From: Allosphingosinicella sp042666435
GTDB taxonomy: Bacteria > Pseudomonadota > Alphaproteobacteria > Sphingomonadales > Sphingomonadaceae
DNA length: 64,000 bases
Direction of reading: 5' to 3'
NCBI RefSeq assembly: GCF_042666435.1
Contig: NZ_JBHTDC010000001.1
Span: 1,488,001 to 1,552,000, forward strand
Shown here: positions 1 through 10,900 of the stretch, in pieces
How the letters are laid out: each line of letters begins with the position of its first letter
How positions within the stretch are numbered: the stretch's first letter is position 1
Program-made: the position numbers and the translations under genes
Notes under the pieces: generated by a model
What the model was told of the DNA's origin: nothing
What the model saw: only the letters and a program-made list of their open reading frames with translations
The model's database searches: none

Positions 1-564
1 CGCCTGGACGCTGCTCAGCACGATCGAGACGGAGAAAGCGACCATCGCCAGGATCACCGACGCGATGATCATGCCGACCGAGCCGAGCCGATATTCCCAG
101 AAGGGGCGGCTGAAGGTCACGCCATAGGCGCGGCGGATGATGTCGCGGATCGTCTCGATGAAGCTGCCCGTTGTCCACAACCCGACGAGCGCGCCGAACC
201 AGAGGAGGTTGCCGGACCGCGCCTCGAGCACGTCCGCGATCGGCTTGGAAAGCACTTCCGCGACGCTCGGCGGCATCGTCTGGAGCAGGCCGATCACCGC
301 TTCCATGCCGCCTTCCTGCTGCCCGACGAGGCGCGCCACCGCGGCCGCCACGATGACGAACGGGAACAAGGTCAGAAGCGCGAGGTAGGCGAGGTTGCCG
401 GCATGGATGAAGCCGTCATTATAAACACCGACTGCTACCCTTTTCACCACTTCGAAGGCGTAGCCGGCCGACTTCATCCGCTGCCAGTGGCCGCTGATCC
501 GCTTGCGCGGGCCGGAAAACCGCTTGCGCCTTTCCTCGGGGCTTTCGGGGGAGATGTTGGTCAC
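1..564 (-). CDS. YihY/BrkB-family inner-membrane protein, N-terminal part (partial)
   Basis: The reading frame runs off the left edge, so only the first 188 codons are present. A GTG start at 562-564 lies 6 bp after the stop of the DnaJ-like gene, which suggests one transcript. The product begins with a basic cytoplasmic segment (SPEERRKRF, RKRISGHWQRM). It then has the family-typical stretch around residues 50-75 (GNLAYLALLTLFPFVIV) and a second hydrophobic block near residues 110-135 (LLWFGALVGLWTTGSF). A third membrane segment starts near the window edge (VGMIIASVILAMVAF). YihY/BrkB proteins are multi-spanning inner-membrane proteins of unclear biochemical role; the old annotation as ribonuclease BN was an error. 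The family call is confident, the function is not. The 3' end cannot be judged. Confidence 0.85.
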   Translation of the reverse strand, partial: MTNISPESPEERRKRFSGPRKRISGHWQRMKSAGYAFEVVKRVAVGVYNDGFIHAGNLAYLALLTLFPFVIVAAAVARLVGQQEGGMEAVIGLLQTMPPSVAEVLSKPIADVLEARSGNLLWFGALVGLWTTGSFIETIRDIIRRAYGVTFSRPFWEYRLGSVGMIIASVILAMVAFSVSIVLSSVQA

Positions 565-570
565 GGGTGG

Positions 571-1527
571 TTAGACGCCCAGCCCGGCCCGCGGGTTTCC
601 TTTCCCCTTGCCGGGCCAGCTCTCGACGAACCCGGCGAGCGCGGCATCGTCGGCAGGGACCTCGATCAGCAAGGTGACCAGCTGGTCGCCCCGCGCGCCG
701 CTCCTGCCGGTGAAGCCGCGGCCCTTGAGGCGCAGCACCTTGCCCGAGCTCGACCCCTTGGGCACGCTCAGCATGACCGCGCCCTCGACGGTCGGGACCT
801 TGACCTTGGCGCCGAGCACCGCCTCGTCGAGCGATATCGGCAGATCGAGCCGAACGTCGTCGCCCTCGCGCCGGAAGAAACGGTGCGGCTGGACCGAGAT
901 GGTGACGATCGCATCGCCATTTCCGCCCGGCCCCGGCTGGCCCTGGCCGGCGAGACGGATTTTCGTCCCCTCCTCGACCCCCTTGGGCAGCTTGATGTCG
1001 ACCGTCTTGCCGCCCGCCAGCGTCACCCGCTGGTCGGCGAGCGTCGCGGCATCCTCGAACGAGACCGGCAGCCGGTAGAGCGCGTCCGCGCCCTTGGGCG
1101 GGGGCGGTCGGCGGGCGCCGCCAAAGCCGGCCGCACCGCCACGCCGCTGCGGGCCGCCGAACAGGCCCTCGAACAGGTCGGAAAGGTCCGCGGCCTCGCC
1201 TCCCGCGAACCCGCCTTGGCCGAAATCCGGCCCGGGACCGCGCCGGAATCCGCCGCCCGCGCCCGGCTGCGGCCCGCCCCGCCCGAAGCCGAACGGCGAT
1301 TTGGGATTGCCGTCCTCGTCTATCTCGCCGCGATCATATTGGGCGCGTTTGTCCTTGTCCGTGAGGATGTCATAGGCTTGCGTCACCTTCGAGAAACGCT
1401 CGGTCGCCTTGGGATTGTCCCTGTTACGATCCGGGTGCAGCTCCTTGGCAAGCTTGCGATAGGCCTTCTTGATGTCCGCCTCGCTCGCGCCACGCGCCAC
1501 GCCGAGCTGTGAATAAAGGTCCGCCAT
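571..1527 (-). CDS. DnaJ/CbpA-like J-domain co-chaperone (type B, no zinc finger)
   Basis: 318 residues. The J-domain occupies residues 1-70 with the diagnostic HPD tripeptide at residues 31-33 (KELHPDRN), which stimulates the ATPase of DnaK-type Hsp70. A Gly/Phe-rich linker follows (about 75-140, runs such as GFGRGGPQPG). Two beta-sandwich substrate-binding domains (about 145-300) end the protein. No CxxCxGxG zinc-finger motifs are present, so this is a CbpA-like class B J-protein rather than canonical DnaJ. It likely acts in the cytoplasm delivering unfolded clients to DnaK. It sits 6 bp upstream of the YihY-like gene. The 387 bp upstream of it, towards the RTX gene, contain no gene I can support and probably hold divergent promoters. 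Confidence 0.9.
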   Translation of the reverse strand: MADLYSQLGVARGASEADIKKAYRKLAKELHPDRNRDNPKATERFSKVTQAYDILTDKDKRAQYDRGEIDEDGNPKSPFGFGRGGPQPGAGGGFRRGPGPDFGQGGFAGGEAADLSDLFEGLFGGPQRRGGAAGFGGARRPPPPKGADALYRLPVSFEDAATLADQRVTLAGGKTVDIKLPKGVEEGTKIRLAGQGQPGPGGNGDAIVTISVQPHRFFRREGDDVRLDLPISLDEAVLGAKVKVPTVEGAVMLSVPKGSSSGKVLRLKGRGFTGRSGARGDQLVTLLIEVPADDAALAGFVESWPGKGKGNPRAGLGV

Positions 1528-1914
1528 TCGAGCTTCGTTCTCCAGACCGCCGCAAAAGTCCAGACTTGTCCTTGGCGGCGGCTGCTACTCGACAGCGCTC
1601 GCGGTCCGACGGGGCGCCGCCGAGACCGCCTTCTCGACGATCCGTCCGTCGCTTATCACCTGCCGAATGGCCCGCGCATTAGCTCCCGATCCGCCGTGCT
1701 GTCGATCCGGCAAGAGCATCCGAAAGTCGGCTCCTTCCGCCCGTTCAATAACGGGTCGAAATCGACTGACTTGTAATAGTTAATTCTTTTGACGCGCGTG
1801 TTGCGGAGGCGTATTTTTTGGTGCCTTTCAGTAATGTGCGAGTCGAACTGCGGGGTGGCTGATCGCGTGTGGGGCGGCGGCCGATGAGCCGAAGCCTATG
1901 GGGAGGGACCAGTC

Positions 1915-4900
1915 ATGGCGGACTTGGGGTCGCAGTTCAGTCGCGTGGAATCGTCGGACGGTGCTGGAGAGGGCTCTGCCCGAAAATCCCGGCACTCGTT
2001 TGACCAACTGAGCGGCGCGCTCGCGGCCCTCGTCAGCCGCGGCGAAGACGCGGCGCCGGAGCAGGGCGAGGAGGAGTCCCAGGCCCGTCACGCCGGCGCC
2101 ATCCTTGCCGCCGAGCCGGGGAGTGGATCGGAGCCAGGCGTCGACGCGCTCGGCGAAATCCAGCCGTCCGGCGATCAATACGCATCCGGCATGGTCGAAC
2201 GACCGGCCATGGACGGGCCCGCCCCTTCGGGCGCAACCGGGGGTGAGCTTGCAACGGATGCCGCGGCGGCGCTCGATGAACCCCGGCCGCAGGGCACGTT
2301 CCAATATGCGGACGTTGATGGCGGCGGCCCGGCGGTCGCGGCATCTTCGCAGATCGAACCCGTCGCACATATGGATAGCGAAGCGGAGATCGGCGATCCC
2401 ATGCTGGGCGCCGGCGACCGGATGGTCGCGGATGAGCCGTCCTACCTCCCCATTGGAGGGGCGGAAAATGCGCGGGTGGCAGGGCCGAGCAGCGACGACT
2501 TTTTCGCCAGCGATCCCGACATCCAGCTGGCCGGGAGCGCGGCCATCCCGCAGGAAGTCGCCAGCGCCATCACGGCCAGCGACATCCAGGAATTGAGCGA
2601 CGGCATCAGCGCCGCCCTCGCGAGGATCGAGAGCCTGCTCGACACCGACGCCTTCGACGCGGACCTCCCGATCCTCGGAACCCAGCTTGGCGAAATCTAC
2701 CAGAGCGCGACCGGCGACGTGCGCGATGCGCTGACCACCATCAGCCAGGTGAAGACGGCGCTGGTCAACGCGTTCAACGCCGTCCAGGGCGCCGCCAACT
2801 TCGCGACGATGACGGATGAGGATCTCGAGGCTCTGATACAGTCCAAGATCGATCAGTTCATGGATGCCGCGGGTCTCAACGACAGCGGCTTTCCAACGCC
2901 TTTCGTGAACGTGAATGCGGGCGACATCACCATATTGGTCAGGGGAGCGCGGACCGACACCTTCACGTTCAACGCCGGCGATCTCGGCATGGATTCGCTC
3001 AACCTGACGCTCGAGGGAACCGCGGCGGCGACCACCCACGCTTCCGCGGGCATCTCCTTCGGCCTCGATTCGTCGGGCTTCTACCTCGACAGCGGCAACA
3101 GCAATTTCAATCTCGGCGCCAACGTGTCGCTCGGCAACACCAGCCTCGATGCGAAGTTCGGCTATCTGAACTTCAACGCCACCAACGAAGCGACCGGTCT
3201 CGTCAACAACAATCCGGGCGTGCTCGCCGACGCGGATACGCTGAGCCTGAACCTGGCGGGCAGCCTGACCGATACCGGCACGATCGACGGCAAGATTCGC
3301 GTTTCGGAGCTCGGCGCCGACATCCTGAACGTCAATGCCGACGGAGACCTCGATCTCGACATCGCGCTTCATGCCGATGCCGGCGGGTCCGCGGCGCCCT
3401 CGCTCGACGCCATTCTGCGCGGCGACTATTCGTTCAGCGCCGGCCTCAACGGCGGCCAGTTCACCGCCGACCCGGGCAACCTCACGCTGAGCTTCGACGA
3501 CGTTCGCTACGATCTCGGCGATTTCATCGAGAATTTCGTGCGGCCGGTGGTCGAGAAGATGGCGGGCGTGATCGTGCCGCTCAACCAGGCGCTCGAGGTC
3601 CTCGACAAGTCGCTCTCGCCGTTCCTTCCCGACGATTGGGAAGCGAATATGGACGTGGTCGACACCAACGGCGAAGCCGACGCCGCCACCCACGTCACCC
3701 TTATCGACCTGCTCGAGCTGGCCGACCGCGTCGATAACGTGGATGATTTCGATCCCGGACCGATCGCGCAACTGATCGAGGTCATCGGGCAAGTCGCGAA
3801 CCTGATCAACGTCTTCACCGGCAACATCTTCAATCCCGGCTTCGAGTTCGCGGTCGGCGACTATCAGCTCGTTCTCGACAATGTGAACAGCGCGACCGAG
3901 GCGCTCAACAACCTGCCCTTCGACGGCAACGGCTTCGCAGAGGCGGGCGTGGACATCTTCGAACTGTTGCAGGGCCTGAGTTCGGGTTCGACCGGCAGCG
4001 GGACGCTCTGGACCGACGTCGTCCAGGGCAAGCTCGCGACCTCCGCCGTCGAGGATCTGATCGACAGCTCGGTCTTCAACATTCCGATCATCGAGGATCC
4101 GATCAACGCCATCCGCCTGCTCATGGGCCAGACGATCGATCTCGTCACCGTCGATGTGGCGCCGATCGAGATCGGCATCGGCGAGTTCGACGCCGAGGGC
4201 AATCCAATCGCCTTCGAGACTTTGCTGTCGACGCCGATCTGGGGGGTGCCGCTCATCACCCTCGACATCGGCGTGGCGTTCCAGGCGATCATCGACGTGG
4301 CCTTCGGCCTCGATTCGACGGGGCTCCAGGATTGGGCCGATCTCGGCTTCGACGCCGGCCAGGCCGGCATGATCCTGAACGGCCTCTATCTCGACGACAA
4401 CAATGCCGATGGAGTCGATGTCGATGAGATCATCCTTCGCGCCGGCGTCGAGATCGGCGGCGCGATCGAAGCCATTATCGGCCGGTTGAGCGGCGGCGGC
4501 AACATTGTCGGCGAGCTGCGGCTCGACCTCGACGAGGATTTGGCGGAGGGCGATGGCAAGATCTACATCGACACCGTCATCTCGAACCCCTTCTCGCTTT
4601 TCGAGATCAGCGGCGGGCGCATCACCGCCGGCTTCCGCGCGGCGCTCGAGCTCGGGGTGCCGCCCTTCCGCGGCACCGTCTGGGAATTCTCCTCGCCGCG
4701 CCTCACCCTCATCGACATTTCCGGCGAGGCCGGCGCGGACGACAATCCGGTCTCGCCCCAATTGGGCCACATGGTCGGCTCCGAGCTCCACCTCAACATC
4801 GGCGCCGATTCGGGCCTGCGCGACCATGACCGCAACGGAACCTCCGACAACCGCGCCGACGGCGGCGAGGTGGTCGAGGTCAGCGGCCTCACCGGCGGCC

Positions 4901-7900
4901 TGCGCCTCGGCGGATTCGGCCTGTCCGAGCGCTTCGTCGAAGGCGAGGTGGGCGCGATCGGCCTCATCCGCGGCGAGGGCGGCGCGAGCAACGACCAGAT
5001 CCTCCTCGACAGCGGCGTACAGGTCGCGGCCGACCTTGGCGGCGGCGCCGGCGACGACACCATCCAGTCCGGCGCGGCGGACGATTCGCTGTCGGGCGGC
5101 GACGGCAACGACTGGCTGCTCGGCGGCGCCGGCAACGACAACATAAAGGGCAATGACGGCGACGATTATATCGAGGGCGGCGACGGGGCCGACGACATTC
5201 ATGGCGGCGACGCGGCTGGCGACAGCGGAACCTTCGACGTCGCCACTTACTTCAACGCCGCGGGCGCGATCACGCTCGACCTCGTCAACCTCGCGCAGAA
5301 TACAGGCGACGCGGCCGGCGACTCCTTCTCCGGGATCGAAGGCTTTCAGGGCTCCGGCCACAACGACATCATGCGCGGCACCGGCGGCAACGATCAGCTC
5401 TACGGCGCCGGCGGAAACGACCAGCTGATGGGCCGCGCCGGCAACGACTGGCTGATCGGCAACGAGGGCGCGAACAATATCAACGGCGGCGCCGACTACG
5501 ATCAGGTCGGCTATTATTTCGCCAGCGGCGGCGTGACGCTCACCACCTCCGCCAACGGCCTCGTCTTCACCGTGCGGCAGGACGTGTCGGGGACTCTCCG
5601 GATCGACGACAGGATCCAGCAGGTCGAGGCGATCCGCGGCTCCCGGTTCGGCGACGGCATGACCGGCGGCGTCCTTGCCCAGACCTTCTACGGCGAGGCT
5701 GGCGACGACACGCTCGACGGCGGCGCGGCCGACGATCTGCTGATCGGCGGTGGCGGGGCGGACGATCTGATCGGCGGCGACGGCGTGGATAGCGCCAGCT
5801 ATTGGGACGCGCAGGACGGCGTGACGCTCAACCTCGCCGGGGTCGGTACGGCGGGCGACGCGCTAGGCGACACATTCGACGGCATCGAGAATGTCCAGGG
5901 CTCGGCCCATGATGATCTGATCGTCGGCGACGGCGAGGCCAATTTCCTGTTCGGCGACAGCGGCGATGACGATCTCCAAGGCGCGGGCGGCAACGACATC
6001 CTCGAAGGCGCCGGGGGCGCCGACGACCTCATCGGCGGCGACGGGCGTGACGAGGCGACCTATTATAACAGCGCCAGCGGCGTGACAGTGAACCGCGGCG
6101 CGGTCACCACCGACGGTGGCGAGCTGATCGTCAATGGCAGCTTCGAGACCCAGGACGGGGTCAACCAGAGCCGCGAATGGATTCTGGCCGCGCCGAACGA
6201 TTATGACGGCGTCACCTGGCGCATGACCGGCGCCCTGTTCGGCTGGGGCAAGTTCGATCCCGCCGGCGAGGAGTTCGAACTCAACACCACGGGCACGAAC
6301 AGCGCCTTCGCGCCCGCCAGCGGCACGGCCGCGCTCGACCTGGAATCCGATCCCGGCGAGAACCTGTCAATCTATCAGGATATCGGCGGGGTGGCGGCTG
6401 GCCAGTCGCTGCGCCTGACCTTCTCCGCGGGGAGGCCGACTGGCGGCCCGATCAACGCCAGCCCGACCGCAACGCTCGAAGTCTGGTGGAACGGGGTCAA
6501 GGTCGGAACCGTCGCGCCCGCCTCTACGACGCTCCAGCAATATGCCGTCACCGTCGTGGCCGCCGCCGGGGGCACCGGCGCGGGCGGCGCGAACCGCCTC
6601 GAGTTCCGCGAGGTCGGCGGAAGCGACGCGCGGGGCACCATTCTCGACGCGGTGTCACTGCAGCGGATCGTGACGGGTGAGAATACAGGCGACGCAGCGG
6701 GCGACAGCTTCAACAGCATCGAGATCGTCTCGGGCTCCCGCTTCGGGGACAGTATCCGCGGCACCGACGATGCGACGGTCGAGGATTATGCCACCGAAGC
6801 CGTCACGGCGGAGGAGCTGCGCGGCTACGAAGGCGACGACTTCCTCTACGGCGGCGGCGGCGACGACCTGTTGATCGGCGGCGTCGGCGCCGACGAGCTG
6901 CACGGCGAGGGAGACGAGGACCTGCTGCGCGGCGACGAGGGCGCCGACGAGCTGTTCGGCGGCGGCGGCGACGATTGGCTGGTCGGAGGCACCGGGGCGG
7001 ATGCACTGGACGGCGGCGCCGACCGCGACCGCGTCACCTATCTCGCCTCGACCGCCGGGATATTCGTCAACCTCGCGGCCGGCGCGCGCACCGTCGGCGG
7101 CCTCACCCAGGCGGCGCGCTCGGCTCAGGATGGTCTCGGATCGACCGACAGCTTCGTCGCCGGCCTCGAGGGCCGCGCGACGATCGAGGACGTGACAGGC
7201 TCCCTGTTCGCCGACCGCATCCACGCGAACGAAGTGGGCTCACGCATCGAGGGCGTCGACGGCGCCGACCGCCTCACCGGTGACATCGGCGACGATGAGC
7301 TGAACGGCGGCACGGGCGCCGACATCCTCAACGGCGGCGGCGGCAACGCCGATATGGCGATCTATGTGGACGACGACGCCGGCGTTGTCGTCGATCTCTC
7401 CGGCGGCCAAGCGACGGACGGCAGCGGTGCCATCGACACGCTCCAGAATATCGAAGGCGCCGTCGGCTCCGATCATGACGACCAGCTGACCGGCAAGGCG
7501 GGGGTCAACCGGCTGGTCGGCGGCCTCGGCATCGACACGATCAACGGCCTGACGGGCGCCGACATCATGGTGGGCGGCCGAGGCGACGACGTCTATTTCG
7601 TCGACGAGGTGGGCAACGGCCCGGCCCTCCCCGACGATCAGGTGATCGAGCTCGGCGGCCAAGGCGTCGACCTCATCAGGACGTCGGTCGATTATGGACT
7701 GACGCTCGCCGCCAATGTCGAGGATCTGCAGCTCCTCGGCACGGTCGCGGTCGGCACCGGCAACGGCCTCTCCAACCGCCTCATCGGCAATGGAGCGGCC
7801 AATATCTTCGACGGCATGGGCGGAGCCGACACCTTCTGGGGCTATGGCGGCAACGACACCTACAGGTTCGACAGCCTCGGCGACACGATTGGATTGGGAT

Positions 7901-10900
7901 CGGCGCCCCGCTCCGGCGTCACCGGCGCCGGCGAGGTCGCGAACGGCGGCACCGACACGATCCTGCTGCGGACCACCCTGCTCACCGCCGCCGGCACCAC
8001 CTATAGCTACAGCCTCGACGTCGACTGGGGGCAGCATGTCGAGAACGTGTTCCTTCAGGATCACGACCGCGACATCAACCTCACCGGCAACGCGCGGAAC
8101 AATCATCTCGTGGGCAATGCCTGGGGGCAGGAGCTGCGGGGCCTCGGCGGCGACGACCGGCTCGATCCCGGCACCGATCATGACACCGTCTTTGGCGATG
8201 CCGGCAGCGACACGATGGTGCTCGATTGGAGCGCGTTCGGCAATCGCGTCTACATGGGCAACGACCCCGCCGCCAACGCGGCGCTCGGCGGCTTCGACGG
8301 TTCCTTCTACCGGTCGAGCATCGGCTGGTACGCCAGCTTCGACTCGATCGAGCATTTCGAGATCAGCACCGGCGGCGGCGACGACACTCTCGTCACGGCG
8401 ACCGGAAACGACATCGTCAGCAGCGGCGACGGCCATGACGATATCTATGTCGGCTCGGGCAACGACATAGCGGACGGCGGCGACGGCGTCGATCGGGTCA
8501 GCGCCGATTACCGCACCGACACGACCCGCATCGTCTGGAACCTTCAGACGAACACCTATCAGGGCGGCGCGCGCAGCTTCACCAATCTGGAGCAGTTCGA
8601 AACGCTCCGCACCGGCTCGGGCAACGATGTCATCACCACCACCGCAGCGACGACCCATTCAGGCGGCAATGAGACGTTCCATCTCGGCGCCGGCAACGAC
8701 CGCGTTACCTTCGTCGCCGGGCATGACACCGTGTTCGGCGAGGCCGGCGCGGACACGCTGGTGCTCGACTGGAGCCAGGTCAACAATCGCGTCTACATGG
8801 GCAATGATCCGGTGGCGAACGCGGCGCTAGGCGGCTTCGACGGTTCTTTCTACCGCAGCAGCGTCGGCTGGTATGCCAGCTTCAACTCGATCGAGCATTT
8901 CGACATCACCACCGGCACCGGCGACGACACGCTCGTCACCGCGGCCGGCAACGATATCGTCCGCAGCGGCGCCAACCATGACGACGTCCATGTCGGCTCC
9001 GGCAACGACACCGCCGACGGCGGGACCGAAAACGACCGGATCAGCGCCGATTATCGCACCGACGCCAACCGGATCGTTTGGAACCTCCAGACCAACCATT
9101 ATTCGGGCGGCGCTCGCAGCTTCACCAATTTCGAGCAGTTCGGCACCCTCTACACCGGCTCCGGCAATGACGTGATCACGACGTCCGGGGTCACCACGCA
9201 TTCGGGCGGCAACGAGACGCTGCATCTCGGCGCGGGCGACGACACGGCCACGCTCGTCGCGGGCCATGACACCCTCCTCGCCGGCGACGGTCTCGACACG
9301 ATGATACTCGACTGGAGCAACGCGACGACGCGGGTCTATATGGGCACCAATCCCGCGCTCCACGACACGTTCGGTGGGTTCAACGGCTCCTTCTACCGCA
9401 GCAGCATCGGCTGGTACGCGACCTTCAATTCGGTCGAGCGGTTCGTCGTCACCACCGGCAGCGGCAATGACGACATCGTCACCGCGACTGGCGACGATGT
9501 CGTTCGCCTCGGCCTCGGCGACGATCACGTCGATGTCGGCACCGGCCGCGACGAGGCCCATGGCGGCGAGGGCATTGACGGCCTTGCCGCCGACTATAGC
9601 GGCGATGCGGCCGCGATCCTGTGGGATCTGCAAGTCGACAGCTATTCGGGCAGCGGACGAATCTTCACCGGCTTCGAATATCTCTCCAACCTGCGGACCG
9701 GGGCCGGCGACGACGTGATCGTCACGACCATCGCCGACCGCACCGACGTGCTGGCGCTCGGTGCCGGCGACGACCGCGCCACCCTGGTCGCCGGCCACGA
9801 CCGCGTCGACGGCGACGTGGGCAACGATACGATGGTGCTCGACTGGAGCCATGTCGGCAATCGCGTCTACATGGGCAGCGGTCCGGGCGAGAATGGCGCG
9901 CTGGGCGGCTTCGACGGCGCCTTCTACCGTAGCAGCGTCGGCTGGTATGCGACCTTCACCTCGATCGAGCATTTCGAGATCAGCAGCGGCAGCGGCGACG
10001 ACACACTCGTCACGGCGGCGGGGGACGACATCGTCCGCGGCAATGCCGGCCACGACGACATCTACGTCCAGACCGGCAACGACCGCGCCGATGGCGGCGC
10101 CGATGTCGACAGGATCAGCGCCGACTATGGCGGCGACGCGACAGCCATCATCTGGAATCTCCAGACCGACAGCTATTCCGGCGGCGACCGGGAGTTTACC
10201 GGCTTCGAGCAGTTCGGAACGCTCCGCACCGGATCCGGCAACGATCGCATCACCACGAGCTCGGCCACGGTTCACGAGGGCGGCAACGAGACCCTGCACT
10301 TGGGCGCGGGCAACGACATCGCCACGTCGGTGGCCGGCCATGACGCGGTCTATGGCGACCTCGGCACCGACAAGCTGATCCTCGACTGGAGCTATGTCGA
10401 CAACCGCGTCTACATGGGCAGCGGCCCCTCCGCCAACGCCGCTTTGGGCGGGTTCGACGGCTCCTTCTACCGCAGCAGCGTCGGCTGGCATGCCAGCTTC
10501 AATTCGGTCGAGCAGTTCGAGATCAGCACCGGCGGCGGCAACGACACGCTCGTCACGGCGACCGGCAACGACATCGTGCGCAGCGGCGCGGGCCATGACG
10601 ACGTCCATGTCGGATCGGGCCGGGACATCGCCGACGGCGGCGCCGATATCGATCGGATCAGCGCCGATTACAGCACCGACACCACGAAGATCGTCTGGAA
10701 CCTCCAGACCAATTCCTATGCGGGGGGCGGCCGCAGCTTCGTCAATTTCGAGCAGTTCGGGACGCTCCATACCGGCTCCGGCGACGATGTGATCACCACC
10801 ACCGACGCCACCGTCCACGACGGCGGCAACGAAAACCTGCATCTGGGCGGCGGCGACGACATCGCCGCCCTGGTCGCGGGCCACGACGCTTTCTTCGGCG

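Noticed and set aside
403..1512. A 369-codon plus-strand frame opposite the DnaJ-like gene
   Set aside because: The J-domain with HPD on the minus strand is unambiguous; the plus frame is a complement artefact.
1828..5361. A 1,177-codon minus-strand open frame opposite the giant RTX gene (and similar long antisense frames at 8827-12252 and 28823-30124)
   Set aside because: GC-rich Gly/Asp-repeat coding sequence leaves the complementary frame free of stops. The products are Val/Ala/Asp/Arg-rich without domains, while the plus strand encodes clear RTX repeats.
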